A stretch of 64,000 bases of DNA from Blautia faecis (lineage in GTDB: Bacteria; Bacillota; Clostridia; Lachnospirales; Lachnospiraceae), in contig NZ_JAJCIA010000007.1 of NCBI RefSeq assembly GCF_020554845.1, positions 78,457 to 142,456 of the forward strand, given 5' to 3'. The notes beneath the pieces were generated by a model. The model worked only from the letters and a program-made list of their open reading frames with translations. It had not been told where the DNA came from and searched no databases. Below are positions 15,019-23,942 of the stretch, piece by piece; the first letter of the stretch is position 1, and every line of letters begins with the position of its first letter. The position numbers and the translations under genes are program-made.

Positions 15019-15635
15019 TACGGTGAATAGCCGCAAATTAATTTATACAATCTGTCTGCCAGAAATTTTTGTCCCTGCTCAGTAAGGTGAATCCCATCTG
15101 TAGTAATTTCTGAATATCCATAACGACGCGCCTTTTCATTCAATTCCTCATGCAATGTAAGATAAGAAATTTGAAACTGTTCTGATAGCTGGTGGATCAT
15201 TTGTGATATTTTCTGGCGAAAAGGAAGCCAGGTTCTATAACAGGCAGGCCAGGGAAAAAGAAAAGGCTCCATTAAAATAATGCGCGAGTTCGATTTTGCT
15301 AATATTGTTATAAGATCTGCATAGCATTTGTAAAAAGAAAAAAGCATATTCCTCTGCTGAAACGGTGTTCTGTCCGTATTCATTATTAATCCAATATCAT
15401 TAATTCCGATTAAAATTGTTATAATATCACTTGTAAAATCAGAATCACCCTGAATTCTCTGCAGAAGTCTGTTTATAGTAAAGCCGTCAGTGCCATAATT
15501 GCGTACCTGATAGTCTGAGCCGTCCCTTTTAAGACAGTCTGACAGCATTTTTACATAGCCATTGCCAAGGAAATCTCTGGAAAAGCAGTGTTCACAATCG
15601 GTGATGCTGTCACCAAGACATGTTAATATTGTCAT
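15015..15635 (-). CDS. SGNH/GDSL-type esterase
   Basis: 206 residues from ATG 15635, with GGAGG seven bases upstream. SGNH blocks: Ser10 (GDSIT), Gly48 in NYGTDG, Asn79 (IGIND), Asp180 and His183 (DGIHLT). No signal peptide, so probably cytoplasmic; these enzymes deacylate or de-esterify small esters, lipids or glycans. The TAG stop lies inside the right end of the foldback element, so insertion may have trimmed the original C-terminus by a few residues. Confidence 0.88.
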   Translation of the reverse strand: MTILTCLGDSITDCEHCFSRDFLGNGYVKMLSDCLKRDGSDYQVRNYGTDGFTINRLLQRIQGDSDFTSDIITILIGINDIGLIMNTDRTPFQQRNMLFSFYKCYADLITILAKSNSRIILMEPFLFPWPACYRTWLPFRQKISQMIHQLSEQFQISYLTLHEELNEKARRYGYSEITTDGIHLTEQGQKFLADRLYKLICGYSPY

Positions 15636-15713
15636 AATTTTACCTCCGTTAATATTATACTGCAAGAACAAAAAGGTTTATAGTTTTTTTAGAAAAATTT
15701 GTAAAAAAAAGAC

Positions 15714-15742
15714 TGGACAAATGGAGATAGAGCACCTATAAT
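15714..15742 (+). promoter_or_regulatory. Promoter of the Tad pilus operon
   Basis: TGGACA (15714-15719), 17-base spacer, TATAAT (15737-15742). The leader to the first gene is about 160 bases and contains ACCAGA/TCTGGT and overlapping AGCCT/AGGCT/AGCCT arms that could form alternative hairpins; there is no obvious terminator T-run. Confidence 0.7.
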
Positions 15743-15820
15743 AAGACTCACCAGAAGTCATCTGGTATCGAAGGTCATCTTTTCAGATCGACTATTCCCT
15801 ATTCTACGAAAGATAAAATA

Positions 15821-15846
15821 CAGGAAGCCTTTCTCAAACAGGCTCT
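15821..15846 (+). repeat. Short family 1 end remnant (D)
   Basis: CAGGAAGCCTTTCTC then AAACAGGCTCT, a diverged match to the right terminal sequence of family 1, lying in the leader of the Tad operon. Confidence 0.45.
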
Positions 15847-15909
15847 AAAATACTTCAAGATAGCCTCCTGTTATTAGTAAACCTATGTAAAAGAAGGGAT
15901 GGTACGTCT

Positions 15910-16419
15910 ATGCTTTTTTACAGAATATTTCCTGCTATAGCGGCAGGCTGCGCCGCTCTGATGGATATTCAGAGAGCGAAGGTAGACAATGGCTGGCTGC
16001 TTTTTTGTGTATTGGTCAGTTTGTTTACGCGAATATGGAAAATAGATGTTAGCAGTCTCGGATCTTGGATATGCGGTCTGCTGGTACCGATACTGATTCT
16101 GGGGATTTTATTCATATTCAGAATGCTGGGAGCCGGAGACATCAAGCTCTTGAGTGTTATTGGAAGCATGATCGGACCGACGAAAATTCTCAATTGCATT
16201 TCCTATTCCTTTCTGATTGGAGCTGTCATATCAGCTGCTCTTATGATTTCAAGCGGCATTGTCTGCCAGCGAATTCTTTACTTATTACATTACATCAGTG
16301 TTTATTTCAAAACAGGAAAAAGAGAACCCTATTACAAAAGCGGTATGCCGTTGGAAAACTTTCATTTCACAGTTCCTATATTTTTAAGTGCATTGCTTTA
16401 TGCGGGAGGTGTCTATTGA
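15910..16419 (+). CDS. Type IV prepilin peptidase (A24), first of two
   Basis: 169-residue polytopic aspartic protease that removes prepilin leaders. The second catalytic Asp is in GAGDIKLLS (the GxGD motif, about 74-77); the first is Asp19 in LMDIQRAKV. About five helices, no N-terminal methylase domain, as in TadV/CpaA. It opens the Tad operon; its stop overlaps the TTG start of the next gene. A second A24 peptidase is encoded at 23098. Confidence 0.88.
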   Translation: MLFYRIFPAIAAGCAALMDIQRAKVDNGWLLFCVLVSLFTRIWKIDVSSLGSWICGLLVPILILGILFIFRMLGAGDIKLLSVIGSMIGPTKILNCISYSFLIGAVISAALMISSGIVCQRILYLLHYISVYFKTGKREPYYKSGMPLENFHFTVPIFLSALLYAGGVY

Positions 16420-17429
16420 AGAAGAATATTTTTGCTGTCTGTGATCTTGAGGTGGATTATGCCTTGAATTTTATGGATTATCTTAATCATAAGAAAAATA
16501 TCCCATTTGAGATTCAGGCATTTACCAACGTAGAGAGTCTGATCGCCTATGGGAAAATGAATCACATAGAGTTGCTGCTGATTTCCCAGAAGGCTATGTG
16601 CCGTCAGGTGCAGGAATTGGAAATTGGTAAAATTGTTATACTTTCGGAAGGCGTGCACCCACCGGATCTGGACCGTTATCCAAGTGTGTATAAATATCAG
16701 GCCTCTTCAGATGTTGTGCGGGAAGTGATGGCGTGTTACGGAGCCGAGAAAGCAGTAGCTCCGGCTGTTTTTCCTGTACTGAAAAAGACCACGGAAATTT
16801 ATGCAGTATATTCTCCGTTGGGGCGCTGCCTGAAAACATCGTTTGCACTTACATTAGGACAGATTCTGGCAAAAGAAAGAGCTGTTCTTTATCTGAATCT
16901 GGAGGAATACTCCGGCTTTGAAGAAATGTTGGGAAAAGGGTTCGCGCAGAATTTAAGTGACCTTCTTTATTTTGTACGGCAGGAAAATGGAAATCTGATT
17001 TATAAGATGAACAGTATGGTACAGACAATAAACAATCTGGATTTCATTCCGCCTGTACGTACGCCAGAGGACATACGAGGAACTGCATGGGAAGATTGGG
17101 AAAAACTGATACAGGAGATTGTACTTCACAGTAATTACGAATTTGTGATTCTGGATATTGGAGGGGCAGTAGATGGGACTTTTCAAGTTCTGGATATGTG
17201 CCGGAAAATTTATATGCCAGTGCTGTCTGATCCGGTATCCATATCCAAGATTTCCCAATTCGAAAACCTGGTAAGAATCTGGGATTATCCGCAGATTCTT
17301 ACCAGAACTGTAAAGGTACGCCCGCCTTTTCATGGAGGAAATGTGGCACCGGAGAATTATATTGAAGGGCTGCTGTGGAGTGAACTTGGAGATTATGTCA
17401 GGGAAATTCTGAGAAAGGAAAAGGAATGA
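16416..17429 (+). CDS. tadZ: TadZ/CpaE-like ParA-fold pilus assembly protein
   Basis: 337 residues. Start TTG 16416 is supported by GGGAGGT five bases upstream and by overlap with the previous stop; the open frame upstream to 16065 merely reads through the peptidase gene. An N-terminal receiver-like domain (about 1-115) is followed by a MinD/ParA-like domain whose P-loop is atypical (VYSPLGRCLKTSFA, Lys kept, extra glycines lost), as in TadZ proteins that position the pilus machine at the membrane. FVILDIGG is the Walker B region. The stop overlaps tadA in ATGA. Confidence 0.8.
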   Translation: MKKNIFAVCDLEVDYALNFMDYLNHKKNIPFEIQAFTNVESLIAYGKMNHIELLLISQKAMCRQVQELEIGKIVILSEGVHPPDLDRYPSVYKYQASSDVVREVMACYGAEKAVAPAVFPVLKKTTEIYAVYSPLGRCLKTSFALTLGQILAKERAVLYLNLEEYSGFEEMLGKGFAQNLSDLLYFVRQENGNLIYKMNSMVQTINNLDFIPPVRTPEDIRGTAWEDWEKLIQEIVLHSNYEFVILDIGGAVDGTFQVLDMCRKIYMPVLSDPVSISKISQFENLVRIWDYPQILTRTVKVRPPFHGGNVAPENYIEGLLWSELGDYVREILRKEKE

Positions 17430-18619
17430 GTCAGGAAATCTTTCGCAAACTGAGACAAATGCTCATGGAGAAGCTGGATGTTTACCGGGAACTTACAGAC
17501 CAGGAAATTCTGGAAACGATTGATGAGCTGATCGTAAACACTCTGCGGGAATCAGGAGTGAGCCTGAAAGAAAAAGTGCAGCTTCGCCAGGAACTGTTTT
17601 ATTCCGTCAGGAAGCTTGATGTATTACAGGAATTGATCGAAGATGAAACTGTAACTGAGATTATGGTGAATGGTCCGGATTCTATTTTTGTAGAACGAAA
17701 AGGAAAACTGACAAGGTGGCCGAAGTCTTTTACAGATCAGGAAAAGCTGGAGGATGTGATACAACAGATAGTGGGAAAATGCAATCGCATTGTGAATGAA
17801 TCATCTCCTATAGTAGATGCCAGACTGGAAAATGGCGCCAGAGTCAATGTGGTTGTGGCTCCGGTAGCATTAAATGGTCCAATTCTGACAATAAGACGTT
17901 TTCCGGATACTCCAATTACAATGGAAAAGCTGATTGAACTGGGAAGTATAACTCCAGAGTGCGCGTCCTTTTTGGAAAAACTGGTAAGGGCCCGGTATTC
18001 AATTGTAATTGGCGGAGGAACGGGAAGTGGGAAGACCACATTCCTGGGGGCTTTGTCAGAGTACATACCAAAAGATGAACGGATTATCACTATTGAGGAC
18101 AATGCAGAACTGAAGCTTCAAGGGATTGCAAATCTGGTGCGCCTTGAAGCCCGGACAGCGACCATAAACGGAGCACCGGGAGTAAGTATAAGAGATCTTA
18201 TTAAGTCTGCACTTCGTATGAGACCGGATCGAATAATCGTAGGAGAAGTACGGGGTGGGGAAGCTATGGATATGCTTCAGGCACTGAACACCGGGCATGA
18301 AGGCAGTCTTGGAACAGCTCATGCAAACAGTTGCCGTGATATGCTGGCCAGACTGGAAATAATGACATTGATGGCGGAACTGGATCTGCCGCTTCAGGCG
18401 GTAAGAAGGCAGATCGCCTCTGGCGTGGATATTCTGGTGCATCTGGGACGTATGCGCGATAAATCAAGAAAACTTCTGGAAGTTTCAGAAGTATGTGCGT
18501 ATGCGGATGGTGAAATCAGGATACAACCATTGTATCAATGGCAGGATGGGTGTGGTCTGGTGCCTGTGGAGCCTCTCCTGCACAGAGAAAAACTGGAACG
18601 GGCGGGGGTGAAATTATGA
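17426..18619 (+). CDS. tadA: TadA/CpaF secretion ATPase
   Basis: 397-residue type II/IV secretion ATPase that powers Flp pilus extension and probably retraction. Walker A GGGTGSGKTT (196-205), ITIEDNAEL Asp box, RIIVGEVRGGEAMDMLQ Walker B, and GHEGSLGTAHAN His box are all intact. N-terminal helical domain of about 130 residues. Start and stop both overlap the neighbours by four bases (ATGA). Confidence 0.96.
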   Translation: MSQEIFRKLRQMLMEKLDVYRELTDQEILETIDELIVNTLRESGVSLKEKVQLRQELFYSVRKLDVLQELIEDETVTEIMVNGPDSIFVERKGKLTRWPKSFTDQEKLEDVIQQIVGKCNRIVNESSPIVDARLENGARVNVVVAPVALNGPILTIRRFPDTPITMEKLIELGSITPECASFLEKLVRARYSIVIGGGTGSGKTTFLGALSEYIPKDERIITIEDNAELKLQGIANLVRLEARTATINGAPGVSIRDLIKSALRMRPDRIIVGEVRGGEAMDMLQALNTGHEGSLGTAHANSCRDMLARLEIMTLMAELDLPLQAVRRQIASGVDILVHLGRMRDKSRKLLEVSEVCAYADGEIRIQPLYQWQDGCGLVPVEPLLHREKLERAGVKL

Positions 18620-19368
18620 TCAGGCAGAAAGTTGATTATGGAAAATACAGATATTCTCAGAAAGAAATTTTAAAATATATAGGAGAAAGTGCAGCATTGT
18701 GTGGTGCTGTAGATTATTTGTTCTATCAAACACCTTGGGTAATGTTACTTGTGGTTCCGGTTTCTGTGTTCTTTCTGAAGTGGAAGAAGAAACAGATGAT
18801 CAGAGAAAGAAAACGGCGCCTTAATTATCAGTTTCGGGATGCATTGAATTCTATGAGTGTGGCGGTACAGGCTGGATATTCTGTGGAAAATGCAGTTTCT
18901 GCCTGTGTGCGTGATCTAGAGCAGCTATATCCGAAGAATGAAGATATTGTAGCTGAATTTCGTTATATAGAGACACAACAGAGAGTGAGTGTGCCGGTAG
19001 AAGAATTATTTCTGGATCTTGGGCAGCGCTGTAAGGTTGAGGATATTGAAAACTTTGCTTCAGTTTTGTATACAGCAAAAAGAAGCGGTGGTGATCTTGG
19101 AAATGTAATTCAGAAAGTGGCTCGAATGCTGGGCGATAAGATTGATGTAAAAAAAGAAATTGAAGCGACTCTGGCTGCGAAGAAGTCGGAACAGATGATC
19201 ATGAGTCTTATGCCGGCAGGAATTATTCTTTATCTGCAGCTGGCATCACCGGGATTTCTGGATATTCTCTACGGAAATCCATTTGGAATCTGTGCAATGA
19301 CAGTCTGTCTTACAGTATATGGAGCTGCTTACTGGATGGGGAAAAGAATTGTGGAAATCGAGGTGTAG
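18616..19368 (+). CDS. tadB: TadB-type inner membrane platform protein
   Basis: 250 residues from ATG 18616, inside the ATGA overlap with tadA. N-terminal helices (about 30-55), a type II secretion F domain (about 70-200; YQFRDALNSMSVAVQAGYSVENAV), and two C-terminal helices. With TadC it forms the membrane platform on which TadA acts. Confidence 0.9.
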   Translation: MIRQKVDYGKYRYSQKEILKYIGESAALCGAVDYLFYQTPWVMLLVVPVSVFFLKWKKKQMIRERKRRLNYQFRDALNSMSVAVQAGYSVENAVSACVRDLEQLYPKNEDIVAEFRYIETQQRVSVPVEELFLDLGQRCKVEDIENFASVLYTAKRSGGDLGNVIQKVARMLGDKIDVKKEIEATLAAKKSEQMIMSLMPAGIILYLQLASPGFLDILYGNPFGICAMTVCLTVYGAAYWMGKRIVEIEV

Positions 19369-19371
19369 TTG

Positions 19372-20388
19372 ATGTGGCTCCATATTGTCATTTTTGTTAT
19401 ATTATTGCTTTTGACCGTATGCAGTACTTTAGGTTGGATCCATGTAGAAAACATTGGTACGGTAAAAGGCAGAAAGATGTTTCTTGTGGTTGCTCTGGCA
19501 GGAAATATAACAGGAGGACTGCTGACTTGGACAAAAGGTGGCGGACAGGTATTTGAAGACGGTTATGAGTTGAAAAAGGAGGAAAATGCTTATGAAGAAA
19601 AATTTATGGTATCCGTGGAAGGAGAAGAAACAGGCAGTGTCTATGTACAGATCCCGGAAAAAGAACTGGAAAAGGAAGATACCGGGCAGCCGGAAGTGTT
19701 GACGAAAGAGGAAGACGAAGAACAGAAGCTTTTGGAATTTGTAGCAAATTATAACAGCGAACTGGAAGACTCTGAGTATTATTATCTTCCATCTGACTGG
19801 GAAGGAAGAAAACTGGAGTGGAAAATACCTTATGATACTACCGGAAACATGTTGGCAGCAATTTTCCTTGCAGCAGCATTTGTCATGATTGTTATAATTG
19901 CGCGAGAAGAGCAGAAAGCCAGAACGAAAAGATATGAAGAACTGATGATGGACTATCCGGGACTGATTATGAAGTTTACCTTGTTGGTGCAGGCTGGAAT
20001 GACTGTTCGAAATACGTTTAGGAAGATGGCTTCGGATTATAAAAACAAAAATGAAAAACGTATTGCATATGAAGAGCTTGTTACTGCCTGCCATGAAATG
20101 GAGAGTGGAATTTCAGAAATGGAAGCCTATCGCCGCTTTGGTGAAAGGTGCGGACATGTAAAGTATAAAACATTTGCAACATTATTGATCCAGAATCTTC
20201 AGAAGGGCAGCCGTCATATGGGAGAAATGCTGGAAAAAGAATCTGTGGAAGCCTGGGATGACAGGAAAAGAAAAGCAAAAGTTCAAGGAGAAGCGGCAAC
20301 TACCAAATTGTTATTTCCAATGATACTGATGCTGGGCGTTGTAATGGCTATTGTTATGCTGCCGGCCTGTCTGTCCTTTTATGGATAA
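19372..20388 (+). CDS. tadC: TadC-type inner membrane platform protein
   Basis: 338 residues; ATG 19372 has GAGGTG six bases upstream, three bases after the tadB stop. Two N-terminal helices, an acidic extracytoplasmic insert (about 58-135, rich in Glu), a central helix (about 160-180), a T2SSF domain (DYPGLIMKFTLLVQAGMTVRNTF) and a C-terminal helix. The long acidic insert is larger than I expect for a minimal TadC. Confidence 0.87.
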   Translation: MWLHIVIFVILLLLTVCSTLGWIHVENIGTVKGRKMFLVVALAGNITGGLLTWTKGGGQVFEDGYELKKEENAYEEKFMVSVEGEETGSVYVQIPEKELEKEDTGQPEVLTKEEDEEQKLLEFVANYNSELEDSEYYYLPSDWEGRKLEWKIPYDTTGNMLAAIFLAAAFVMIVIIAREEQKARTKRYEELMMDYPGLIMKFTLLVQAGMTVRNTFRKMASDYKNKNEKRIAYEELVTACHEMESGISEMEAYRRFGERCGHVKYKTFATLLIQNLQKGSRHMGEMLEKESVEAWDDRKRKAKVQGEAATTKLLFPMILMLGVVMAIVMLPACLSFYG

Positions 20389-20467
20389 ATCCAATCCGGA
20401 GGCCGATTTTCATATTTAAAAAGAAAAGTGCCAAAGGAAATTTTTCAGGCTGAGGGAGGTGAGAAAT

Positions 20468-20647
20468 ATGAGCGAACTGCGCAGACTGATGAGAGAATTT
20501 TTGTGGGAAGAAGATGCTGTAGGCGTTGTGGAAATTATTCTGATCCTTGTAGTTCTTATTGCACTGGTCATGATTTTTAAAGACCAGTTGACCAGTCTTG
20601 TGAAGAATATTCTGTCAAAGATCACAAAGCAAAGTAATTCTATTTAA
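20468..20647 (+). CDS. flp: Flp-type small pilin
   Basis: 59-residue type IVb prepilin, the likely main pilus subunit. Basic leader (MSELRRLMREFLW), then EEDAVGVVEIILILVVLIAL, a hydrophobic helix with the conserved Glu soon after the processing region, and a short charged tail. ATG 20468 with GGAGGTGAG eight bases upstream, the strongest ribosome site in the operon, as expected for the major subunit. Similar to Flp1-type pilins of Clostridia. Confidence 0.88.
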   Translation: MSELRRLMREFLWEEDAVGVVEIILILVVLIALVMIFKDQLTSLVKNILSKITKQSNSI

Positions 20648-20691
20648 ATGATTTCCAACTAACAAAATGATTTGAAAAGGAGAGGTGCGCC

Positions 20692-22191
20692 ATGGTAAAA
20701 AGAGGAAGTATTACTGTTTTTCTGGCCTTAACCCTTGGACTTATTCTGTCCCTGCTGAGCTCAGGACTCGAGTCAGCAAGAATGGCTGCGGCCAGAACTC
20801 AGATTTTGAATGGGATGGATATTGGACTGTATTCTTTATTTGGACAATATGACAAGTCCCTTTTAAAGGATTTTGACTTGTTCGCTGTTGACGGAGCCTG
20901 TGGGGGAAAGGAAATGAATCTGGCCTCTATATATGATAATCTGGAATCTTATATGAAGCCTGTGATGAAGCAAAATAGTCAGAAATTGTCAGTACAGCAG
21001 GGTGGCATTTCCGGTTATCTTCTGATGACAGATTCAGAAGGTGAAGTCTTTTATCAGCAGGCAGTCCAATACATGAAAGAAACTCTTGGAAGCCATGGGG
21101 CAAAGCTCCTTTTAAACAAAATTCAAGATATGCAGAAAAAGACAATTGAAGCGGAGCGACAAGGCAATGAGATAGAAAGTAAAGGAACCATTGAAAATTA
21201 TGAAAGTGAAATGGATACTGCACAACAAAAAAGTCAGGCTTTGCTGGAAGAAAAAAAGAAACAGGAACAGCAGAATGGGCAGGATGGGTTTACAGATGGG
21301 AAAATGCTTCCGTCTGTGACAGAAAAGAATCCTCCTGCAAAAGTTGAAAATCCTATTCCAGTAATTCGAAAAGTACGAAAAATGGGACTTCTGGATCTGG
21401 TTCTCCCTTTTGGAAAAGAAGTTTCTGACAAAAAGGTAAAAACTAAAGAATTGGTTTCAGGAAGAAAACTTGAAACAGGATTGGCAATGGAGGATTCCGT
21501 AAAAGCAGATGGAAGTATGCTCTCCCAGGTTTTGTATCAGCAATATCTCATGGAAAAACTGGGAAACTATATAGAACCAGGAAAGAGCGGCTTGCGCTAT
21601 CAGATTGAGTACATTATTGGAAAGAAAAACAGTGATGAGGCAAATTTGAAAGATGTAGCGAAAAAACTTTTGATGGTTCGGGAAGGACTTAATGTTGCAT
21701 ATCTGGTTTCAGATGCGCTTATGATGGGACAGATTCATGCCATGGCAGCGGCAATTGCAGCCGCATTTCTTATTCCACCGGCAGTTGTGGTGATTGAAGG
21801 TGCGCTGATCCTATGCTGGGCTTTTGCTGAAAGCATTCTGGATGTAAGAGAGCTATTTGCCGGCGGAAAAGTGCCTTTAACTAAGAATGCCTCTAACTGG
21901 CAGCTGTCGCTGCAGGGGCTGCCGGCATTGGTAGATAAGTTGGATACGGACAGGCAAAACGATGTAAACGGGTTATCCTATGAGGATTATTTGCAGATAT
22001 TTTTATTGACAACTTCAAAGGCGCAAAAAGTTAAAGGGGGTATGGATATGATTGAAAGTTCGTTTCGGGAGATGGAAGACTGGAATGAATTTTGTCTGGA
22101 TCATTGCATTACTGCACTGGAGGCTTCTGTGGATGTAAAGGCAAATAAAAGAAAAGTGTTTACCGTAACGCGGGAATATCACTATATTTAG
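20692..22191 (+). CDS. DUF5702-like pilus-locus membrane protein
   Basis: 499 residues with an N-terminal pilin-like helix (RGSITVFLALTLGLILSLLSSGLESAR), a large extracytoplasmic region rich in Lys, Glu and Gln (about 100-260), and a hydrophobic segment near 345-385. The ITVFLAL...ESAR start is typical of DUF5702 proteins found in Firmicute Tad loci, which look like large minor pilins. ATG 20692 with GGAGAGG upstream. Function in the pilus is inferred from position only. Confidence 0.75.
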   Translation: MVKRGSITVFLALTLGLILSLLSSGLESARMAAARTQILNGMDIGLYSLFGQYDKSLLKDFDLFAVDGACGGKEMNLASIYDNLESYMKPVMKQNSQKLSVQQGGISGYLLMTDSEGEVFYQQAVQYMKETLGSHGAKLLLNKIQDMQKKTIEAERQGNEIESKGTIENYESEMDTAQQKSQALLEEKKKQEQQNGQDGFTDGKMLPSVTEKNPPAKVENPIPVIRKVRKMGLLDLVLPFGKEVSDKKVKTKELVSGRKLETGLAMEDSVKADGSMLSQVLYQQYLMEKLGNYIEPGKSGLRYQIEYIIGKKNSDEANLKDVAKKLLMVREGLNVAYLVSDALMMGQIHAMAAAIAAAFLIPPAVVVIEGALILCWAFAESILDVRELFAGGKVPLTKNASNWQLSLQGLPALVDKLDTDRQNDVNGLSYEDYLQIFLLTTSKAQKVKGGMDMIESSFREMEDWNEFCLDHCITALEASVDVKANKRKVFTVTREYHYI

Positions 22192-22244
22192 CTGGAAAAT
22201 AGATTGTCTTTTGCCATATTACTATATAAGAAAGGCGCAGAAGG

Positions 22245-23069
22245 ATGCTTTCCCGGAAAGGAGATGGAAAATTGATTAAAAGAAAAAAGAGAAAAGATAT
22301 ACAGGCTCTAAGGAGCAGAACAAGAAGGAAGAGTTCTCTGGGAATCCGGTCTGTCAGAAAGTCCCCGCTTTCTGTCAGAAATCTTTTCGGAAAAGTGTCT
22401 TTGTGCGCCTTTGGAAAAGAAATAAAAGAGCAGGTAAAAAAAGCCAGTCTTACGATAGAAGCGGCCTTTGCCCTTCCACTCTTTTTCTTTGGAATGGTGA
22501 CAATGATACATTTTATGGATGTATACAGAATTCAGACGGAACACTTGAGCAAACTGTGTCAGAGTGCAAAGGAAGCCGGAATGTATGCGTATGTGGTGGG
22601 AGGCGACGGAGTAGAAGAAATTACGCTTCCTGATGTTTACAAATACAAGCCAATTGGCGGATTGATACCGCTTCCGGTTAAATGGCAGTATAACAAGGTG
22701 AGGGTTCATGCCTGGACTGGCGTGGACAGAGGAAATGGGAATAGTGAAGAGAATGAAAAACCGGAAAATATGGTGTATGTAACGGTTTCAGGTTCGGTGT
22801 ATCACAAAAAGCTGAATTGCAGTCACCTCAATCTGTCGGTTACTAAAGTGTCGGGTGGAAGTGTTTCTTCCAGACGAAATGAAAATGGAGAGAAATATCA
22901 TGCATGTGAAAGCTGCAGTAGAGGGCAAGCTCCAGGAAGTACAGTTTATATCACAAAATCTGGAAACCGTTATCATAATGACAAAAATTGCAGCGGCTTG
23001 AAAAGGTCCGTACGTCTGGTAAAAGAGTCGGAAGCTGGTAATCTGCATGCATGTAAACGATGTGGTTAA
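22245..23069 (+). CDS. TadE-like pseudopilin with two Cys-rich repeats
   Basis: 274 residues. A long basic cytoplasmic leader (1-66) precedes a TadE-type helix (KASLTIEAAFALPLFFFG, 66-83). The extracytoplasmic part ends in two similar units of about 45 residues, 177-224 and 233-273, each reading VY-[V/I]-T-x-SG-x-x-YH-x4-NCS-x-L...HAC-x2-C: Cys192, His219, Cys221, Cys224 in the first and Cys249, His268, Cys270, Cys273 in the second. These look like small metal-binding or disulfide modules. ATG 22245; AAAGG lies about nine bases upstream. Probably a minor pilin; the module's role is unknown. Confidence 0.78.
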   Translation: MLSRKGDGKLIKRKKRKDIQALRSRTRRKSSLGIRSVRKSPLSVRNLFGKVSLCAFGKEIKEQVKKASLTIEAAFALPLFFFGMVTMIHFMDVYRIQTEHLSKLCQSAKEAGMYAYVVGGDGVEEITLPDVYKYKPIGGLIPLPVKWQYNKVRVHAWTGVDRGNGNSEENEKPENMVYVTVSGSVYHKKLNCSHLNLSVTKVSGGSVSSRRNENGEKYHACESCSRGQAPGSTVYITKSGNRYHNDKNCSGLKRSVRLVKESEAGNLHACKRCG

Positions 23070-23097
23070 TAAGAAGAAATGGAAGGGGAATAAAATA

Positions 23098-23508
23098 ATG
23101 GAACGAATTTGCATTCTTGCATTTCTTGGAATTAACAGTTGGAAAGATATACGTACAAGAGAAGTTTCACTTTTGTCAATTGTTGTATTTGGAATTGTGG
23201 GAATGATAAGAGCCTGCTTTCTTGGAACTGTGAGTGTGGATTTGGTATGGAATGTCTGTATGGGGGCCGCTGTGATCATGCTCAGTATTATCTCGAAAGG
23301 CGCTGTTGGGATGGGAGATGGTCTTTTATTTCTGTCGCTTGGAACAGTACTGTCTTTTGAGGAACTTTTGTCAGCATTTTTATTGGGACTTTTTTGCTGC
23401 TGTTTTTGGGGAATTGTGGTGTTATTTCTGTCAGGAAAAGGGAAAAAGACTGAGATGCCTTTCGTTCCATTTCTTATGTTGGGATATATTGGAGGTTTGA
23501 TTTATTGA
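23098..23508 (+). CDS. Type IV prepilin peptidase (A24), second copy
   Basis: 136-residue polytopic peptidase. ATG 23098 has AAGGGGA eight bases upstream; the frame open from 23047 overlaps the previous gene and is rejected. The first Asp is in NSWKDIRTRE, the second in VGMGDGLLFLSLG (GxGD). Shorter than the first copy at 15910; the two may process different prepilins (Flp versus TadE-like) or be redundant. The stop overlaps the next TTG start. Confidence 0.85.
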   Translation: MERICILAFLGINSWKDIRTREVSLLSIVVFGIVGMIRACFLGTVSVDLVWNVCMGAAVIMLSIISKGAVGMGDGLLFLSLGTVLSFEELLSAFLLGLFCCCFWGIVVLFLSGKGKKTEMPFVPFLMLGYIGGLIY

Positions 23509-23939
23509 AAAAGAGAATGAAAAGGGGAAGCATGACAATAGAAGCAGCACTTTTAATGCCGCTGCTTTTGTTGGTTGTGACGATAACTTTGTATTTGTTT
23601 TTTTACGTACATAATAAGGTCTGGCTCACAGCCGCGGCTTACGAAGCAGCTCTTGACGGCAGTCTGGAAACGGCACGGCCAGAAGGGAAAAGCCGTGATA
23701 AAGCATTAAAAAAAGGAAAAGAACTTGGAAACTCTGGATTTTATGAAAGCAAAAACCTGAAACTTCAGGTCAGCGAAGGAAAAAAAGTGCAGGTAACGTA
23801 TGATCTTGATATGTTTTCCTTATATGGAGGATTTAACAGTCATTTGCAGGTAAAGGGAAGTGTAAAAGTAATAAAACCGGTAACCTGGATCCGAAAAGTA
23901 AAGGGACTTTCTGAGGTGTCAAATAAGCTGAAGGGGTAA
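23505..23939 (+). CDS. TadE-like minor pilin
   Basis: 144 residues. Start TTG 23505 overlaps the previous stop (TTGA) and has GGAGGT eight bases upstream; ATG 23517 (MKRGSM) is the alternative. A basic leader and GSMTIEAALLMPLLLLVVTITLY form the TadE-type processing site and helix; the remainder is a small extracytoplasmic domain. Likely a minor pseudopilin of the Tad machine. Confidence 0.82.
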   Translation: MKKRMKRGSMTIEAALLMPLLLLVVTITLYLFFYVHNKVWLTAAAYEAALDGSLETARPEGKSRDKALKKGKELGNSGFYESKNLKLQVSEGKKVQVTYDLDMFSLYGGFNSHLQVKGSVKVIKPVTWIRKVKGLSEVSNKLKG

Positions 23940-23942
23940 AAA

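Noticed and set aside
15749..15909. Cyclic-di-GMP or other riboswitch in the Tad operon leader
   Set aside because: Alternative hairpins are possible, but no motif of a known class and no terminator; part of it is a family 1 remnant.
16065..16415. Open frame upstream of tadZ giving a 454-residue product
   Set aside because: It reads through the first prepilin peptidase in another frame; the TTG at 16416 has a proper ribosome site and the standard overlap with the preceding stop.
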